Shown here: piece after piece, positions 37,323-47,776 of the stretch
Layout: the number at the start of each line of letters is the position of its first letter
Position numbering within the stretch: position 1 is the stretch's first letter
Source: a virus
Reading direction: 5' to 3' (one strand)
Length of the DNA stretch: 64,000 nucleotides
Virus record (IMG/VR): IMGVR_UViG_3300044641_006950
Location: 1-64,000 of that record
Program-made: the position numbers and the translations under genes
Notes under the pieces: model-generated
Told to the model about the DNA's origin: nothing
Seen by the model: only the letters and a program-made list of their open reading frames with translations
Database searches by the model: none

Positions 37323-40300
37323 TATCTGGAAACGCAATCTATAATTCGTACAAGTTTAGATGGATCAACTGATTCTAAATTTTTATCACGTAAAAATTGA
37401 TCTAATGGAATAAATTCCAAATTTACTCGCAATTTAGCACCTAAACCTTCTCTACTATTTATTTGCAATTCTGGTATTCTTGTAAATCCATATCCTGGAT
37501 TTACTACAGTAACTCCGCCAATAGAACCAGATGGAGTGATTATTGGTTTCAAAATTGCGCCCCCAGGGGCAGTTATTGTTGTTCCTGCTGGATATCCGCT
37601 TCCAGGAGCAATTACGAGAACTGAACCAATTACAGCTATTGCTGGCGTTCCAGGAGGACTGAGGGAGGTATCCTTTATAGTTATTGAACCACTTGTTGCT
37701 TGATAGAAAGAATCTTTTAAATCTCTTTTTATAACTAATTGGAATTCTTCCGTTCCCTCTGTTAAAGCATCATTGGAAATAGTTTTACTTATAGTTCCTT
37801 TATTGCTTGTAATTGTAAATGATCCACTTAAAATAAGGTCAGTAAAATCGGAGGCAGTAACAGATCCTGCCAAAGGTATTATTTGATAATAAAATATACC
37901 ATTATCTGCTGGATCTGTTGTAGTTACATCAAAATCTATCGTATCTCCCTCATTGGCAAGTCTTGTACTTGGAGTACATGTAAACTTAGATAAAGCTCCT
38001 GGAGCAATAGGAGTAGAAGATGTATCATTTATTATTATTCCTCCACTAGTTGCAACAAATGCAGATAGTAATGGATCTCTTTTTATGAGTAAGTTAAATT
38101 GTTCTACTCCTTCAGTAAGCAAGTCATTGGAAATAGTTTTACTTATAGTTCCTCTATTTCCCGCAATTGTAAATGATCCTGTTAAAGTATTATCACTAAA
38201 ATCTGAGTCAGTTACTGATCCAGATATAGAAATTATTTCATAATAAAAAGTTCCATTGTCTGCGGGATCAGTATTAGTAACTGTAAAATTCACAGTATCA
38301 CCTTCATTAACAATTGTTGCACTTGGAGTACAAACAAAGGGATTTGCGATAGGAGGAACTGGACCTGGAGCTGGTGCTGCTGGTCCTGGACCTGGCGCTG
38401 CTGGTCCGGGAGGTGCTGGTGTGGGGCTAACTGTTATAGAAATCTTATCAGTATCTGTTTTAGCACCTGAAGCATCTGGATTAGTTGCAATTAATTCATA
38501 TTCAATGGTAGCATCTCCTCCAGCAGGAAATGGAATATCTGAAGGCATAACAAAACTCAATGTTCCGTCTTCCGGAATAGAAGAATATCCTACCAAAGGA
38601 GCTTTAAATCCTGTTGCAGATAATGAAGCAAATTTAGCATCAGTGGTTTCCCAGGTTATGTTTACAACTTGCCCAACAGAAAGTTTTGTTGGATTTGCAT
38701 CAAATCTATCTATAGTTGGTGTATTTGTATTTAATACTGGAGGTACGTTTTTAAATCCACTAGCCGCAAAAGGTTTGTTAACAGTAAGAATAAAATCTTT
38801 TGTAACTGTATAAGGAGTTGAACTTGGTTGATTATTAGTAGCGGTTATAGTATATGTAATTGTTGTTTGATCTTTTCCTACTGGAAATGTAGGGTTTACA
38901 AGAATGCTTGCATTTCCAACTAATGGAATATTATTAAATCCTGGTACATTTAAAGAAGCAGACGTAGCATTTAGTATGGACCAAGATAAGGTAATTGTAT
39001 TATTTGTATCAACTGGATTTGGAGATCCAGTAAAAACTTGAATTACTGGGGATCCATTAGATGAGGAATTACTATAATTACTTCCAGGATTGTTTAAACC
39101 AATACTACAAACTGATCTTTTTCTCTTTGATGATTTTGCCTTTTTCTTTGAATTTGGAGAAGTATTATAGGTCTCAAAAAATCCATGATTGGTGGAAAGA
39201 ATATAATCATCCCAATCATCACCACCTTTTTCAATAACTACAGATGTGTTAGATAAAGATCCACTGGATGATATTTTAGCAACTTTTTCATTTCCGACGT
39301 ATAATTTTCCAGATCCAGAAGATATTGAAAGAGGTCCATAAATTTTTCCAGGAACTAAACTAACTGATCTTTGTATCCGGTTTCCAGGAAATCCAGGACC
39401 AGTCAAAGTTTGCTTCGTTGTTTTTGAAATTGGTAAATCTACAGAATATCCGACTTCACTTCCAGTTGTAGTAAATATAACATTTATTGGAGCAGTGCTT
39501 GTAGTAGTTGTTGTTGGTGCTGGAGGTGGCGTAGAGTATGAGGCAAAAAACCCTCCGTTTGTTGAAATAACATAATCATTCCAATCGTCACCACCTGTCT
39601 CAACCACAATGCTTGTGTTCGTTAATGATCCACTATTGATAACTCCAGCAACAACTTGATCCCCAACATACAATGTTCCAGGATCACCTGTTTTAACAAT
39701 TGGTCCATAAATTTCACCAGCTTTTAAATTCATAGATATTTGCACTGGAACATTATCTGCTGAGGGATATGGGAGAGGTGGAATTTTAGCTCCACTAATT
39801 GTAGTTCCAGGAATACTAACTGAATATACAAATAATGCTGATTTGGTCAAAGTAAATGTTACAACAACTGTTCCTACAGAATCAATTGGAGTTGCAGAAG
39901 TTAAATCTAAATAAATTCCTGCACCATTCCATCCAGTAACAACTGTTGAAGATTTAGCACTTATTAAATTTAAGTAAATGCCAGGACCACGATATCCACT
40001 AACAACAGAAGACTTAGATGTTGAAGACGGTGGGCACAATATGGCAGTTGCACTTGCATTAATCCCACAACCACCTGGATCAACTATAGAAACAAAAGGA
40101 GGGGAGGTATAACCAGATCCACCATCTAATAAATTAACTCCAATAACTTCTCCAATTGCATTCACAACTGCATTTGCAGCTGCTCCTGATCCACCTCCAC
40201 CAAATATAACAACTTGAGGCAATCCACATTTAAACGTTCCAGTATAACATGCTCCAGGGGATTGTGATGTGTTTGAATCTGGACCAAAAAAGTCTGCTAA

Positions 40301-41203
40301 CCATTCTTCTGCTTTTGTCGTTGCAGTATCAACAAAACCAGTAGGAGAAGCTGTAAATTTTGAAAAGTTTGCAATTGCAGAAGGAGTTGGTCCTCCCCAA
40401 ATACTTGCTTTAAAGTTTTTTACCTCTGGACATTCTGGGCGAGCACAGAAAAATGCTTCATATCCAAGAATTTTATTAATAATACTATCTACTTGTCCAA
40501 CAATACTTAAAGCTTGTCCTAAAACATCATTTAATTGATTTAAAAATGGTTGAATAGAATCTTCAATGTCAGATGAAAGTCTATTCAACATTGCATTTAA
40601 GTAATTTTCAACTGCACATAATGGTGTTTGAATGATTTGTCCGACTAATGCATATAAAAAGTCTCCAACAAAATCAACTAATCCATCAATAATATCGTCA
40701 AAAGAACATGCAAGTTGCTCTATTATTTGTTGTAAAAGACCTTCTTTTATTTGTCTTGTTCTAGGAGTTAAAAGAGACTCTAATGCTTTGTCAATTAACT
40801 CCCTAATTTTATTTAATATCCAGTTTCTAACTCTTTGAATTAAAGTTTTTAAAATTGCTGCAATTGCTTCGGATACTTTGGATATTTCTGCAGCAACATT
40901 TTGGATCATATTAATTGATCCTCTAATATAAGTACTACTATATTGCTGTATGCCTCTTAAAAAAGTAAAAAAGTTGTTTAAATTTACACTTAATTCTCCA
41001 AGTGTTCCTTCTCCACAAGGATCACCTAAATTCCATTCATATTCTGAAAGAATTTTAAACTGTTCATATGAAGCAGTTGTATAATAATGCTGGGTTTTTC
41101 CATAAAAAGTTTCGTCTATCTTGACATTAAAATCAATCCCACTTAGATCTTTCCAATAATTTGGAAGATCTGAATTAAGTGCATTTGGGATTAATTCTGC
41201 CAT
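37322..41203 (-). CDS. Large virion protein with Calx-beta-like domains, 1293 aa
   Basis: The first 330 residues are helical and amphipathic (AAEISKVSEAIAAILKTLIQ, ALESLLTPRTRQIKEGLLQQ), perhaps the structural core. A proline-rich linker follows near residue 950 (PGPAAPGPGPAAPAPGPVPP). Around residues 960-1180 are two Calx-beta-like repeats with the same frame (FVCTPSATIVNEGDTVNF and FTCTPSTRLANEGDTIDF, each with TISKTISNDxLTEG). Earlier GGDDWNDYVIST and GGDDWDDYILST repeats are also paired. Calx-beta domains bind calcium. The protein belongs to the baseplate hub cluster of T4-like cyanophages, but its T4 counterpart is unclear. Confidence 0.6.
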   Translation of the reverse strand: MAELIPNALNSDLPNYWKDLSGIDFNVKIDETFYGKTQHYYTTASYEQFKILSEYEWNLGDPCGEGTLGELSVNLNNFFTFLRGIQQYSSTYIRGSINMIQNVAAEISKVSEAIAAILKTLIQRVRNWILNKIRELIDKALESLLTPRTRQIKEGLLQQIIEQLACSFDDIIDGLVDFVGDFLYALVGQIIQTPLCAVENYLNAMLNRLSSDIEDSIQPFLNQLNDVLGQALSIVGQVDSIINKILGYEAFFCARPECPEVKNFKASIWGGPTPSAIANFSKFTASPTGFVDTATTKAEEWLADFFGPDSNTSQSPGACYTGTFKCGLPQVVIFGGGGSGAAANAVVNAIGEVIGVNLLDGGSGYTSPPFVSIVDPGGCGINASATAILCPPSSTSKSSVVSGYRGPGIYLNLISAKSSTVVTGWNGAGIYLDLTSATPIDSVGTVVVTFTLTKSALFVYSVSIPGTTISGAKIPPLPYPSADNVPVQISMNLKAGEIYGPIVKTGDPGTLYVGDQVVAGVINSGSLTNTSIVVETGGDDWNDYVISTNGGFFASYSTPPPAPTTTTTSTAPINVIFTTTGSEVGYSVDLPISKTTKQTLTGPGFPGNRIQRSVSLVPGKIYGPLSISSGSGKLYVGNEKVAKISSSGSLSNTSVVIEKGGDDWDDYILSTNHGFFETYNTSPNSKKKAKSSKRKRSVCSIGLNNPGSNYSNSSSNGSPVIQVFTGSPNPVDTNNTITLSWSILNATSASLNVPGFNNIPLVGNASILVNPTFPVGKDQTTITYTITATNNQPSSTPYTVTKDFILTVNKPFAASGFKNVPPVLNTNTPTIDRFDANPTKLSVGQVVNITWETTDAKFASLSATGFKAPLVGYSSIPEDGTLSFVMPSDIPFPAGGDATIEYELIATNPDASGAKTDTDKISITVSPTPAPPGPAAPGPGPAAPAPGPVPPIANPFVCTPSATIVNEGDTVNFTVTNTDPADNGTFYYEIISISGSVTDSDFSDNTLTGSFTIAGNRGTISKTISNDLLTEGVEQFNLLIKRDPLLSAFVATSGGIIINDTSSTPIAPGALSKFTCTPSTRLANEGDTIDFDVTTTDPADNGIFYYQIIPLAGSVTASDFTDLILSGSFTITSNKGTISKTISNDALTEGTEEFQLVIKRDLKDSFYQATSGSITIKDTSLSPPGTPAIAVIGSVLVIAPGSGYPAGTTITAPGGAILKPIITPSGSIGGVTVVNPGYGFTRIPELQINSREGLGAKLRVNLEFIPLDQFLRDKNLESVDPSKLVRIIDCVSR

Positions 41204-41205
41204 AA

Positions 41206-41694
41206 TTACTTACCAGGAAATAAATTTTCAGGTGGAACAAGAGGTTTATCGGAAGGTTTTTGACCAGAAGCTAAATGATATGGTTGCGCTACTATTGAAC
41301 CCCAATATGATAATGTTGTTTTAAACTCTGTACTTTTTTGAGATTGTTGATCAGAAAGGGTGCATTCATATCCAGGATTAGATCTTCCAATTACACCTAT
41401 AATTAAAGGTCTTTCACAATCGTCATCTAGAAAAATACCAACTACCCATTCACCACCTATAATAGCGGTTGATCCTCTATTTAGTGTACCTTGGGAAGAG
41501 GGTTTTAAAATAATTGCCCAAGGGAGATCTTCATCTGGAAGAATATTACCCTCCATTGGATGATATCCAACTATTCTAACTTGAACTCTGTCTCCCCATT
41601 TTATAGATTCCGTTTTATTATCAGTCTGTCCCAATGGAACCTGACCAATCCACCATCTTGGGGGGTTTTTACCAAAAAATCCTGGTTTAAACAT
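41206..41694 (-). CDS. 5: Baseplate hub/spike protein, gp5 OB-fold type, 162 aa
   Basis: Residues about 10-110 follow the OB-fold of T4 gp5 and VgrG: WWIGQVPLG, WGDRVQVRIVGYHPMEG, LPWAIILKPSSQG, IIGGEWVVGIFLDDDCERP and LIIGVIGRSNPG. T4 gp5 continues with lysozyme and beta-helix domains; this protein ends soon after the OB-fold. It should sit at the tip of the tail tube with gp27. Its gene is next to the gp27-like gene, as expected. Confidence 0.8.
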   Translation of the reverse strand: MFKPGFFGKNPPRWWIGQVPLGQTDNKTESIKWGDRVQVRIVGYHPMEGNILPDEDLPWAIILKPSSQGTLNRGSTAIIGGEWVVGIFLDDDCERPLIIGVIGRSNPGYECTLSDQQSQKSTEFKTTLSYWGSIVAQPYHLASGQKPSDKPLVPPENLFPGK

Positions 41695-41699
41695 TATTT

Positions 41700-43007
41700 T
41701 TATATTTTCCCTCCACTTGTATATATTCCATATGTATCTCGAACTAAAGTAAGTGAAGTAAAAGATCTATTTGGATCAAAATTATGACACAAATGAAGAA
41801 TTAAATATTTTCCACTTTGAGATTCATCTATTGATCCAGAATTTTTACTGCTCGGTGTTATCTTTTCAAATTCACAGTTAATTACATTTCCTGCTTTTAA
41901 ATTAGGATTGCATGGTACAATGACATTTAAAACTTGACTTATTGTAATATTATATTTCATAGCAGAAACTGCAAGATACTGACGAGGATCATTATTAAGT
42001 TTTGTACTTAATTCCTTTTCCATATTACCAGTATCTAAAATAAAATGATTAGTTCTACTAAACACTTTTTTATCAGAAGTTGGATATAAATTTGAAGAAT
42101 ATTCTTGATTTCCACCAAGAACCTTGATTCCAGATCCACTTATATTTGTAAATATCTCTTCATATTTTCCTGTAGAAAGATCTAGAAAAATATTTTTTGA
42201 TCTTAATGTTCCAGATCTCAGCAAATCAAGAAGATTTTGATCTTTTACAAATTGTGGTTGAGTTAAAATTCTATAATCATTATCGTCATTATCCAAACTT
42301 GCATTTCCAACATTATAATATTGATAAGTTTCAACTGCAGGAGAAGAAACTAAACTATCAATTGATCTAAAATTGAATCCTTCTTGAGTTTCCCAAAAAA
42401 AGTATCCAGCACTTCCATCTATTGGTATTGATTTTGGACACAATGATATTATAACGTCAAATGCTCTTCTTGAATTTCCACTAAATGCATTTGAATTTTT
42501 TGTCGTTTCTATTTGAGATATTTTAGTAGAAGGAATTTTTAAATCATTAGTAATTATTTGTTTTACGGAATCTGATATGCTATTGTAATATTTGGAGTAA
42601 ATATTAGTATTTTCATTATCAATCGCATATTTTGAAACTAAATTCAATGTAACAACTTGTCTGGTAGATTCTTGTGCTGGAGATGGTTTAGAATTTATTA
42701 TCAATGGATAAGAAGTAAAATCTAAATTGCCAAGTTTGCTTTCTATTTTAAAAGAAACTTCTTCATCTCCACTTCCTCTTACTGGTAATGAAGATACTAT
42801 TGTTCCATATCTTTCTTGAGTATCATATTTTTTTTCTGCCTGCAATGCATTTCCAGAATCTACAAAAACTATTTTTGCAGTTATATGTGGAGAAAGTAAA
42901 CTCTCATAGTAACTAAAACTAACCGTCCTACCTTCTAAGGAAACTTCTTTACCATTTTTATTAATTTTAATTTCAGAATATCTGGAAGATTTTGAAGCAT
43001 TTAACAT
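41700..43007 (-). CDS. 27: Baseplate hub protein gp27-like, 435 aa
   Basis: Begins MLNASKSSRYSEIKINKNGK and contains SFSYYESLLSPHITAKIVFV, then NTNIYSKYYNSISDSVKQII and FFWETQEGFNFRSIDSLVSS, the typical layout of gp27-type hub proteins with two beta-barrel domains. T4 gp27 trimers fit between the tail tube and the gp5 spike. The adjacent gp5-like and tape-measure-like genes agree. It has no visible signal peptide, and length is close to T4 gp27 (391). Confidence 0.75.
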   Translation of the reverse strand: MLNASKSSRYSEIKINKNGKEVSLEGRTVSFSYYESLLSPHITAKIVFVDSGNALQAEKKYDTQERYGTIVSSLPVRGSGDEEVSFKIESKLGNLDFTSYPLIINSKPSPAQESTRQVVTLNLVSKYAIDNENTNIYSKYYNSISDSVKQIITNDLKIPSTKISQIETTKNSNAFSGNSRRAFDVIISLCPKSIPIDGSAGYFFWETQEGFNFRSIDSLVSSPAVETYQYYNVGNASLDNDDNDYRILTQPQFVKDQNLLDLLRSGTLRSKNIFLDLSTGKYEEIFTNISGSGIKVLGGNQEYSSNLYPTSDKKVFSRTNHFILDTGNMEKELSTKLNNDPRQYLAVSAMKYNITISQVLNVIVPCNPNLKAGNVINCEFEKITPSSKNSGSIDESQSGKYLILHLCHNFDPNRSFTSLTLVRDTYGIYTSGGKI

Positions 43008-43008
43008 T

Positions 43009-45501
43009 TTATACTAAACCCCTTGCTACTAAAGATTCTGGATTATATGATACTGTATTTGAAGAAGATATAGTTTTTTGAACAACTGGATATGGCATTG
43101 GTATTGGTTGTCCAGGAAGATAAATTGGTTGCTGAGCAATCAAAATATTAGAAGATCCATCTTCCTCTTCCATTTGCAAATTATTTCTTTCAAGTTGTTT
43201 TACATCAAATGGAACAGAAGAACTAGAAATTAAATTGCTATTTTTCTTTGCTTTCTCAAGTCTATTATAAAACTCATCCTTTGTTATTGGTTTTCCACTA
43301 TCATCAAAATATTTGTCTTCTGGCATTCCGAATACATTTGTTCCTCGTATGTAAGTTCCAACCCCATCTATATTTACTGATTTTTTACTTCCAGGTTTAG
43401 ACTGAATTACTGTTTTTAACTTATCTAATTCTTGTTGTTTAACTGTTGATACTATTTTTGGTTTTTGTTGCTGTGGTTGTGTTATTCCTCCTCCACGATA
43501 ATCAAAATGCCAAGGTTCTTTTTGTGAAAAATTCATTCCAGAATTATACCAACCATATTTAAGACAATTTTTTTGTGCCCAAGGAATTCCATCTCTAAGA
43601 TCAATAGCAATTCCTCTTTCATGATCGGATGAACCAGGAGGAGCTGCCAGATTTCCCAATCCTCTTATGAATAAATCATAAAGATATGCTTGGACACTAC
43701 TATCTCTCCAAGCAGACTCTAAACTAATATTTACACCTTCTTTTTTAGCATCTGCTTTCATTCTCTTATATGCAGCAGCAGCATCTGGTCTTAATCTAAA
43801 CTCACCTTCGACAACAACAGTTTTATCTTTTGATATTATATCACCCTTTTGCTTTGGTGGTGGTGCAGTTGGTGTTACAGTTCCTCTGACTTGTTTGTTA
43901 ACAACAGCTGGTTGTAATTTTCCTTGTCTAAACTTTTCAATTTGCGCTCCACCAGGCTCAAATCCAAAAATATGACCATCTCTTTTAACTTCAGTGTCAT
44001 TTGCTAATTGATCATACTTTATATTTTCGCTTGTTGTTGCTCTAAAACTGTCTCTTGGTCCAACAAATGTTCTTGCAGAAGATTGTCTACTAGAATCCAA
44101 TAAAGCAGAAGATACTGTTTCTAACTGTTTTTTATTTTTCCCATTTTTTTCAACAAACTCCACCGCAGATTTTTTATCAACTATTTTTCCCCAAGCAGAT
44201 GGTCCACCATAATTGCTCACGGGAGTATATTGACCAGGATCTAAAAGAGCAGTTCTTATACTACCACCAGTTTTCCAAGGATCACCAGGTGCGGCAACTC
44301 TATTATATGTTGCTTGTGCAACATCAGCAGCTCCTTGTGGACTTGATCTTTCAAATAAAGCAACGGTAGATAGTAACCAAAAATCTGGACTATCACTTGA
44401 AACACTTACTTCACCCTGATAATCTCCGCCACTAGGACCACCACCGCCGCCGCCACCTCCACCACCTTTTGTATCCTTATCTCCTTTTAATGATTTTAAT
44501 TGTCTAAATTTTTCAATCAAACCTTCAAAAAGATTATTATTATCTTTTTGAACTTTTATGTCAGTTAATTTATTTACAGTATTTGATTTAAATTTTTCAA
44601 AAGATTCTGTGGATTTTATTGCCTTTCTCCCACTTGGTGTTCCTCCAGGTTTACTGAATGGTGATTTTTTAGTTTGAGAAGAAACTTTTCCTCGTGATTT
44701 TACATTTGAAGAAACTGGTTGAACTGTTCCTCCTTTTGCAAAAGACTGAATTGGTAGTGCAGGTGGAGCTACAGGTGATGGTAAAGAAGGTGCAGGAGTT
44801 GGTGCTCTTGGACCAGAATTAAACCTAGAAATATTCTGCTGTCCTTGTTTAATAACTTGAGAAACTGATCTTCCTTGTTTAACAGATGCTTTTCCTCCAC
44901 CAGCAACAAAACTAGAATAATTAGGACTATTTACAGTTGGAGGTGGAGGTCCCATAATGGCATTCCCAACTAGACCTATTAATCCATTTTCAATATTAGT
45001 AAGAAGAGAATCAATATTATTAATTAATCCTTCAATTTCGTTTCTATTTCTTGCCACAAATTTATATGTTGGTTCTGCTATCATTTGAACAACTTCAATA
45101 AGTTTAGATAATCCAATTCCAACATTATTAATCGTTTCTTTTATTCCAGTTATAATCCATGGATTATCACCAAAAAACTTCTGCAATCCTTTAATAATTC
45201 TTGGAAGATTGCTAATTAACAATCCTATTAAAACAACACCAAAAAATTCTTTAATTTTATCAAAAATACTAATAGGTGCGCTAAGTAATCTTGATTTTGC
45301 AAATTCAATTGCTGTTGATAATCTTGACGGTTTTTTTTCTATGTTTTGCTCTTTTTCTGCTCTTTTTTGTTTTATTAATTCATTTCTTGCAAAAGAAGAT
45401 TGATCTAATCTAAGTTTCTTTAAACTCTTATTATAAGAGAATAAAGTACTTCGAATATTAGTAACGTTTAATTTTAGTTTTTTAACTGATTTTAAGTCCA
45501 T
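43009..45501 (-). CDS. Hub/tape-measure-like protein with peptidoglycan hydrolase domains, 830 aa
   Basis: N-terminus: charged coiled coil (KLRLDQSSFARNELIKQKRA) then a hydrophobic span (FFGVVLIGLLISNLPRIIKG), the layout of the next gene. Residues about 375-490 resemble SleB-type cell-wall hydrolases (LLSTVALFERSSPQGAADVA, QATYNRV). Residues about 580-665 are a VanY/D-Ala-D-Ala carboxypeptidase-like zinc domain with ligands in SSDHERGIAIDL and EPWHFDY. It should degrade peptidoglycan during injection, a role the lysozyme domain of T4 gp5 plays. The two domains are fused to a tail protein, which is less usual. Proline- and glycine-rich linkers connect them. Confidence 0.7.
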   Translation of the reverse strand: MDLKSVKKLKLNVTNIRSTLFSYNKSLKKLRLDQSSFARNELIKQKRAEKEQNIEKKPSRLSTAIEFAKSRLLSAPISIFDKIKEFFGVVLIGLLISNLPRIIKGLQKFFGDNPWIITGIKETINNVGIGLSKLIEVVQMIAEPTYKFVARNRNEIEGLINNIDSLLTNIENGLIGLVGNAIMGPPPPTVNSPNYSSFVAGGGKASVKQGRSVSQVIKQGQQNISRFNSGPRAPTPAPSLPSPVAPPALPIQSFAKGGTVQPVSSNVKSRGKVSSQTKKSPFSKPGGTPSGRKAIKSTESFEKFKSNTVNKLTDIKVQKDNNNLFEGLIEKFRQLKSLKGDKDTKGGGGGGGGGGPSGGDYQGEVSVSSDSPDFWLLSTVALFERSSPQGAADVAQATYNRVAAPGDPWKTGGSIRTALLDPGQYTPVSNYGGPSAWGKIVDKKSAVEFVEKNGKNKKQLETVSSALLDSSRQSSARTFVGPRDSFRATTSENIKYDQLANDTEVKRDGHIFGFEPGGAQIEKFRQGKLQPAVVNKQVRGTVTPTAPPPKQKGDIISKDKTVVVEGEFRLRPDAAAAYKRMKADAKKEGVNISLESAWRDSSVQAYLYDLFIRGLGNLAAPPGSSDHERGIAIDLRDGIPWAQKNCLKYGWYNSGMNFSQKEPWHFDYRGGGITQPQQQKPKIVSTVKQQELDKLKTVIQSKPGSKKSVNIDGVGTYIRGTNVFGMPEDKYFDDSGKPITKDEFYNRLEKAKKNSNLISSSSVPFDVKQLERNNLQMEEEDGSSNILIAQQPIYLPGQPIPMPYPVVQKTISSSNTVSYNPESLVARGLV

Positions 45502-45502
45502 A

Positions 45503-47776
45503 TTAAGTTATCATACCGTATTCATATGGAGTCCAAGATACATAAAAATTGTTAGGATCAAAGGAAGATATTGAAGGAACGTCTGTTGCAGAACCACTAG
45601 AAGGATCTGGCATAGAACCTTTCATATTATTTTGTACATTCCCTGCCAAATTAATTGGTGGCATTTGGAATGGTAAAATATTAGTTTTCTTAACTGGTTT
45701 TTTAAAAGTTTCTGGAGATATTTGCTTTGATTTTGCAGTAACAAATTTATTTACAGTTTGATCAACATTTATAAAAGATTGTTCCTGTGATTTATAAGGT
45801 ATAACTTGAAGTGGCTGAGGTTTTACTGGTTCTAATGGTGTTTGTGGAGGGGTTGGTTGGAAAACTGTAGGAATTCTTGGTGTTGGTTTTGTAGAAGGTT
45901 CTTGTGATTGTCTGGATTCTCCTGTAGGTTGAGTATTGGTTGGGGAAGGAGAAGGTGAAGAAGAAGGAGAAGGAGTTGATGGAGAAGTAGTTGGTGAAGG
46001 TAAAGGGGAATCTTTACTTACTGGTTCAATTAATTCGTTTAATCTAGAATCTCCTGGCGGAATATCAGATGGTCCTTCCTTTCCAGTTCCTTCTTGTGCT
46101 GGAATATTACCAGTTTTTCCTGGACCAAAAATACTTGAATTGTTTTTTAATTCTTTAACTTTTTCTTTTTGAATTAAACCTTTTAATTCTTTATTAAAAG
46201 CATCTAGTAATTTATTAAATTTTTCAGTAGTTGAAAGTTGAGAAAAATTATTTCTTTCTTGTAGGTCAATAGCAGACTGAAATGCCTGCCACATTCTACC
46301 AGCGTTATCATTAATATCTTTCAATAGTGGTCTGAATAACATTGCAGCAGAAGTACGAATAACCTCTTCACCAGGAGCAAGCATAGTTGGAACACTATCT
46401 ACATTTCCAGATCCTGGACCACCCACTGTTCCTCCTTGGGAGAAAGTTGGTAATAATGAACAAGTATCACACTTTTTCTTTGGTGCTTCTTTTGGTATTG
46501 TTCCACCTTTTGACGCAGCAACTGCCATGCCGCGTCTTGTCATTACCTGAATTAATTTTGGTAATATCCTTAATAGATTTCCTACGGCAAGGGGGTCACC
46601 AAATGGAACTGGTCCGTCTAGAAAAGTTAATAAAGCAGATGTTTTTAGAATTACTTGAATTTCCGGATCATTTGATAATGATCTAACTTGATCCCATGTT
46701 TTTGATAGTTGCTGAGAACTTTGTGCGGGAGTTGATCCTGCTGCCTGCTGGGCCGCTTGCACGTTTGTTGCAGAATAACCACCAGCAGGAGCACCTTGCC
46801 TTGATTGACGATATTGTTGTTGTAATGTTGGTCTTTGAGTTGTAGGTGGTACTACTGGCGGAACAGCAGGTATTGGAGTTGGAGGTGCTGGAACAAGTAA
46901 TCCTTTTGCTACATTTTTAATATGATTTGTTAATTGCTGATTAGCAATAAATGCTGCGATTGAAGCAGCAACAAATCTAGCAGAGAAAGCAGGATTTCCC
47001 ATGCACTGTAGTAATGGTCTACAAGGATCACCTCCTCCACCGCCACCAGGACCACTAGTTTTTTTACTTTTATTAAGAAGATCCCAACCTTTCCTTAATA
47101 AATCAACACCTTTTTTAAGACCACTTACAACTCGATAAACTTTATATAAAAATCCTAATAATTTACCAAGAACTAATACTCTAACAATCCATCTCCAGTG
47201 CTCTGCAATAAAACTGAAAAATTTTCCTACTTTTTCACGATTTTTTGGATCTTGTAACCATTTCCAAGCACTATTAACGAGTATTCCAGTAAGAAGAATA
47301 CTAAAAAATTCAAGTATTTTACTAAATATAGATCTTGCTGGTGCAGTTACTTTACTAAAAGCTTTTCCAATTATTTGATTAATTTTATTTGGTTCTTCAA
47401 TACTCTGTTCTTTTGCTCCTATTCTTCTTTTTTTAGCGGAAGCTTTTGACGCAGCGAGTGCTTGTTTCTTTTCTGCTTCTATTGATGAAAAATATGAGAA
47501 AAGTTGTTTTTGTACTCCTTCTAAAACTCTATTTGTTATTGTTAAAGTAGAATTTATAATTCCATCATTTTTTGTAGATTGTTCTACTTTAGTTTGCAAT
47601 AACTCAGTTTGAGCAACAATATTTTGTTGCTTTGGTTGAAGAAATCTAAAAGGTGATATTTTAAATTTCTGCTCTACTTGTTGAGAAACGTTGGAAAACA
47701 CAGAAGAAGAAACTGTCTTCTTCCCCATTTTAGGTACTGATGGTGCTTTAAAAAATGGTTGTTTTCCTATTGCCAC
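45503..47776 (-). CDS. Tape-measure-like tail protein (gp29-like), 757 aa, GTG start
   Basis: GTG 47776 with a GAGG ribosome site inside the end of the previous gene. The N-terminal third contains Lys-rich helices and one clear hydrophobic segment (residues about 150-175, KILEFFSILLTGILVNSAWK). A Pro/Gln linker and a conserved GxxxEVIRTSAAMLFRPLLK helix follow, then a long proline-rich tail (SPSPSPTNTQPTGESR). Tail tape-measure proteins in myophages have such helical and membrane-active regions. It may be the T4 gp29 counterpart, although length and motif are not decisive. Confidence 0.6.
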   Translation of the reverse strand: MAIGKQPFFKAPSVPKMGKKTVSSSVFSNVSQQVEQKFKISPFRFLQPKQQNIVAQTELLQTKVEQSTKNDGIINSTLTITNRVLEGVQKQLFSYFSSIEAEKKQALAASKASAKKRRIGAKEQSIEEPNKINQIIGKAFSKVTAPARSIFSKILEFFSILLTGILVNSAWKWLQDPKNREKVGKFFSFIAEHWRWIVRVLVLGKLLGFLYKVYRVVSGLKKGVDLLRKGWDLLNKSKKTSGPGGGGGGDPCRPLLQCMGNPAFSARFVAASIAAFIANQQLTNHIKNVAKGLLVPAPPTPIPAVPPVVPPTTQRPTLQQQYRQSRQGAPAGGYSATNVQAAQQAAGSTPAQSSQQLSKTWDQVRSLSNDPEIQVILKTSALLTFLDGPVPFGDPLAVGNLLRILPKLIQVMTRRGMAVAASKGGTIPKEAPKKKCDTCSLLPTFSQGGTVGGPGSGNVDSVPTMLAPGEEVIRTSAAMLFRPLLKDINDNAGRMWQAFQSAIDLQERNNFSQLSTTEKFNKLLDAFNKELKGLIQKEKVKELKNNSSIFGPGKTGNIPAQEGTGKEGPSDIPPGDSRLNELIEPVSKDSPLPSPTTSPSTPSPSSSPSPSPTNTQPTGESRQSQEPSTKPTPRIPTVFQPTPPQTPLEPVKPQPLQVIPYKSQEQSFINVDQTVNKFVTAKSKQISPETFKKPVKKTNILPFQMPPINLAGNVQNNMKGSMPDPSSGSATDVPSISSFDPNNFYVSWTPYEYGMIT

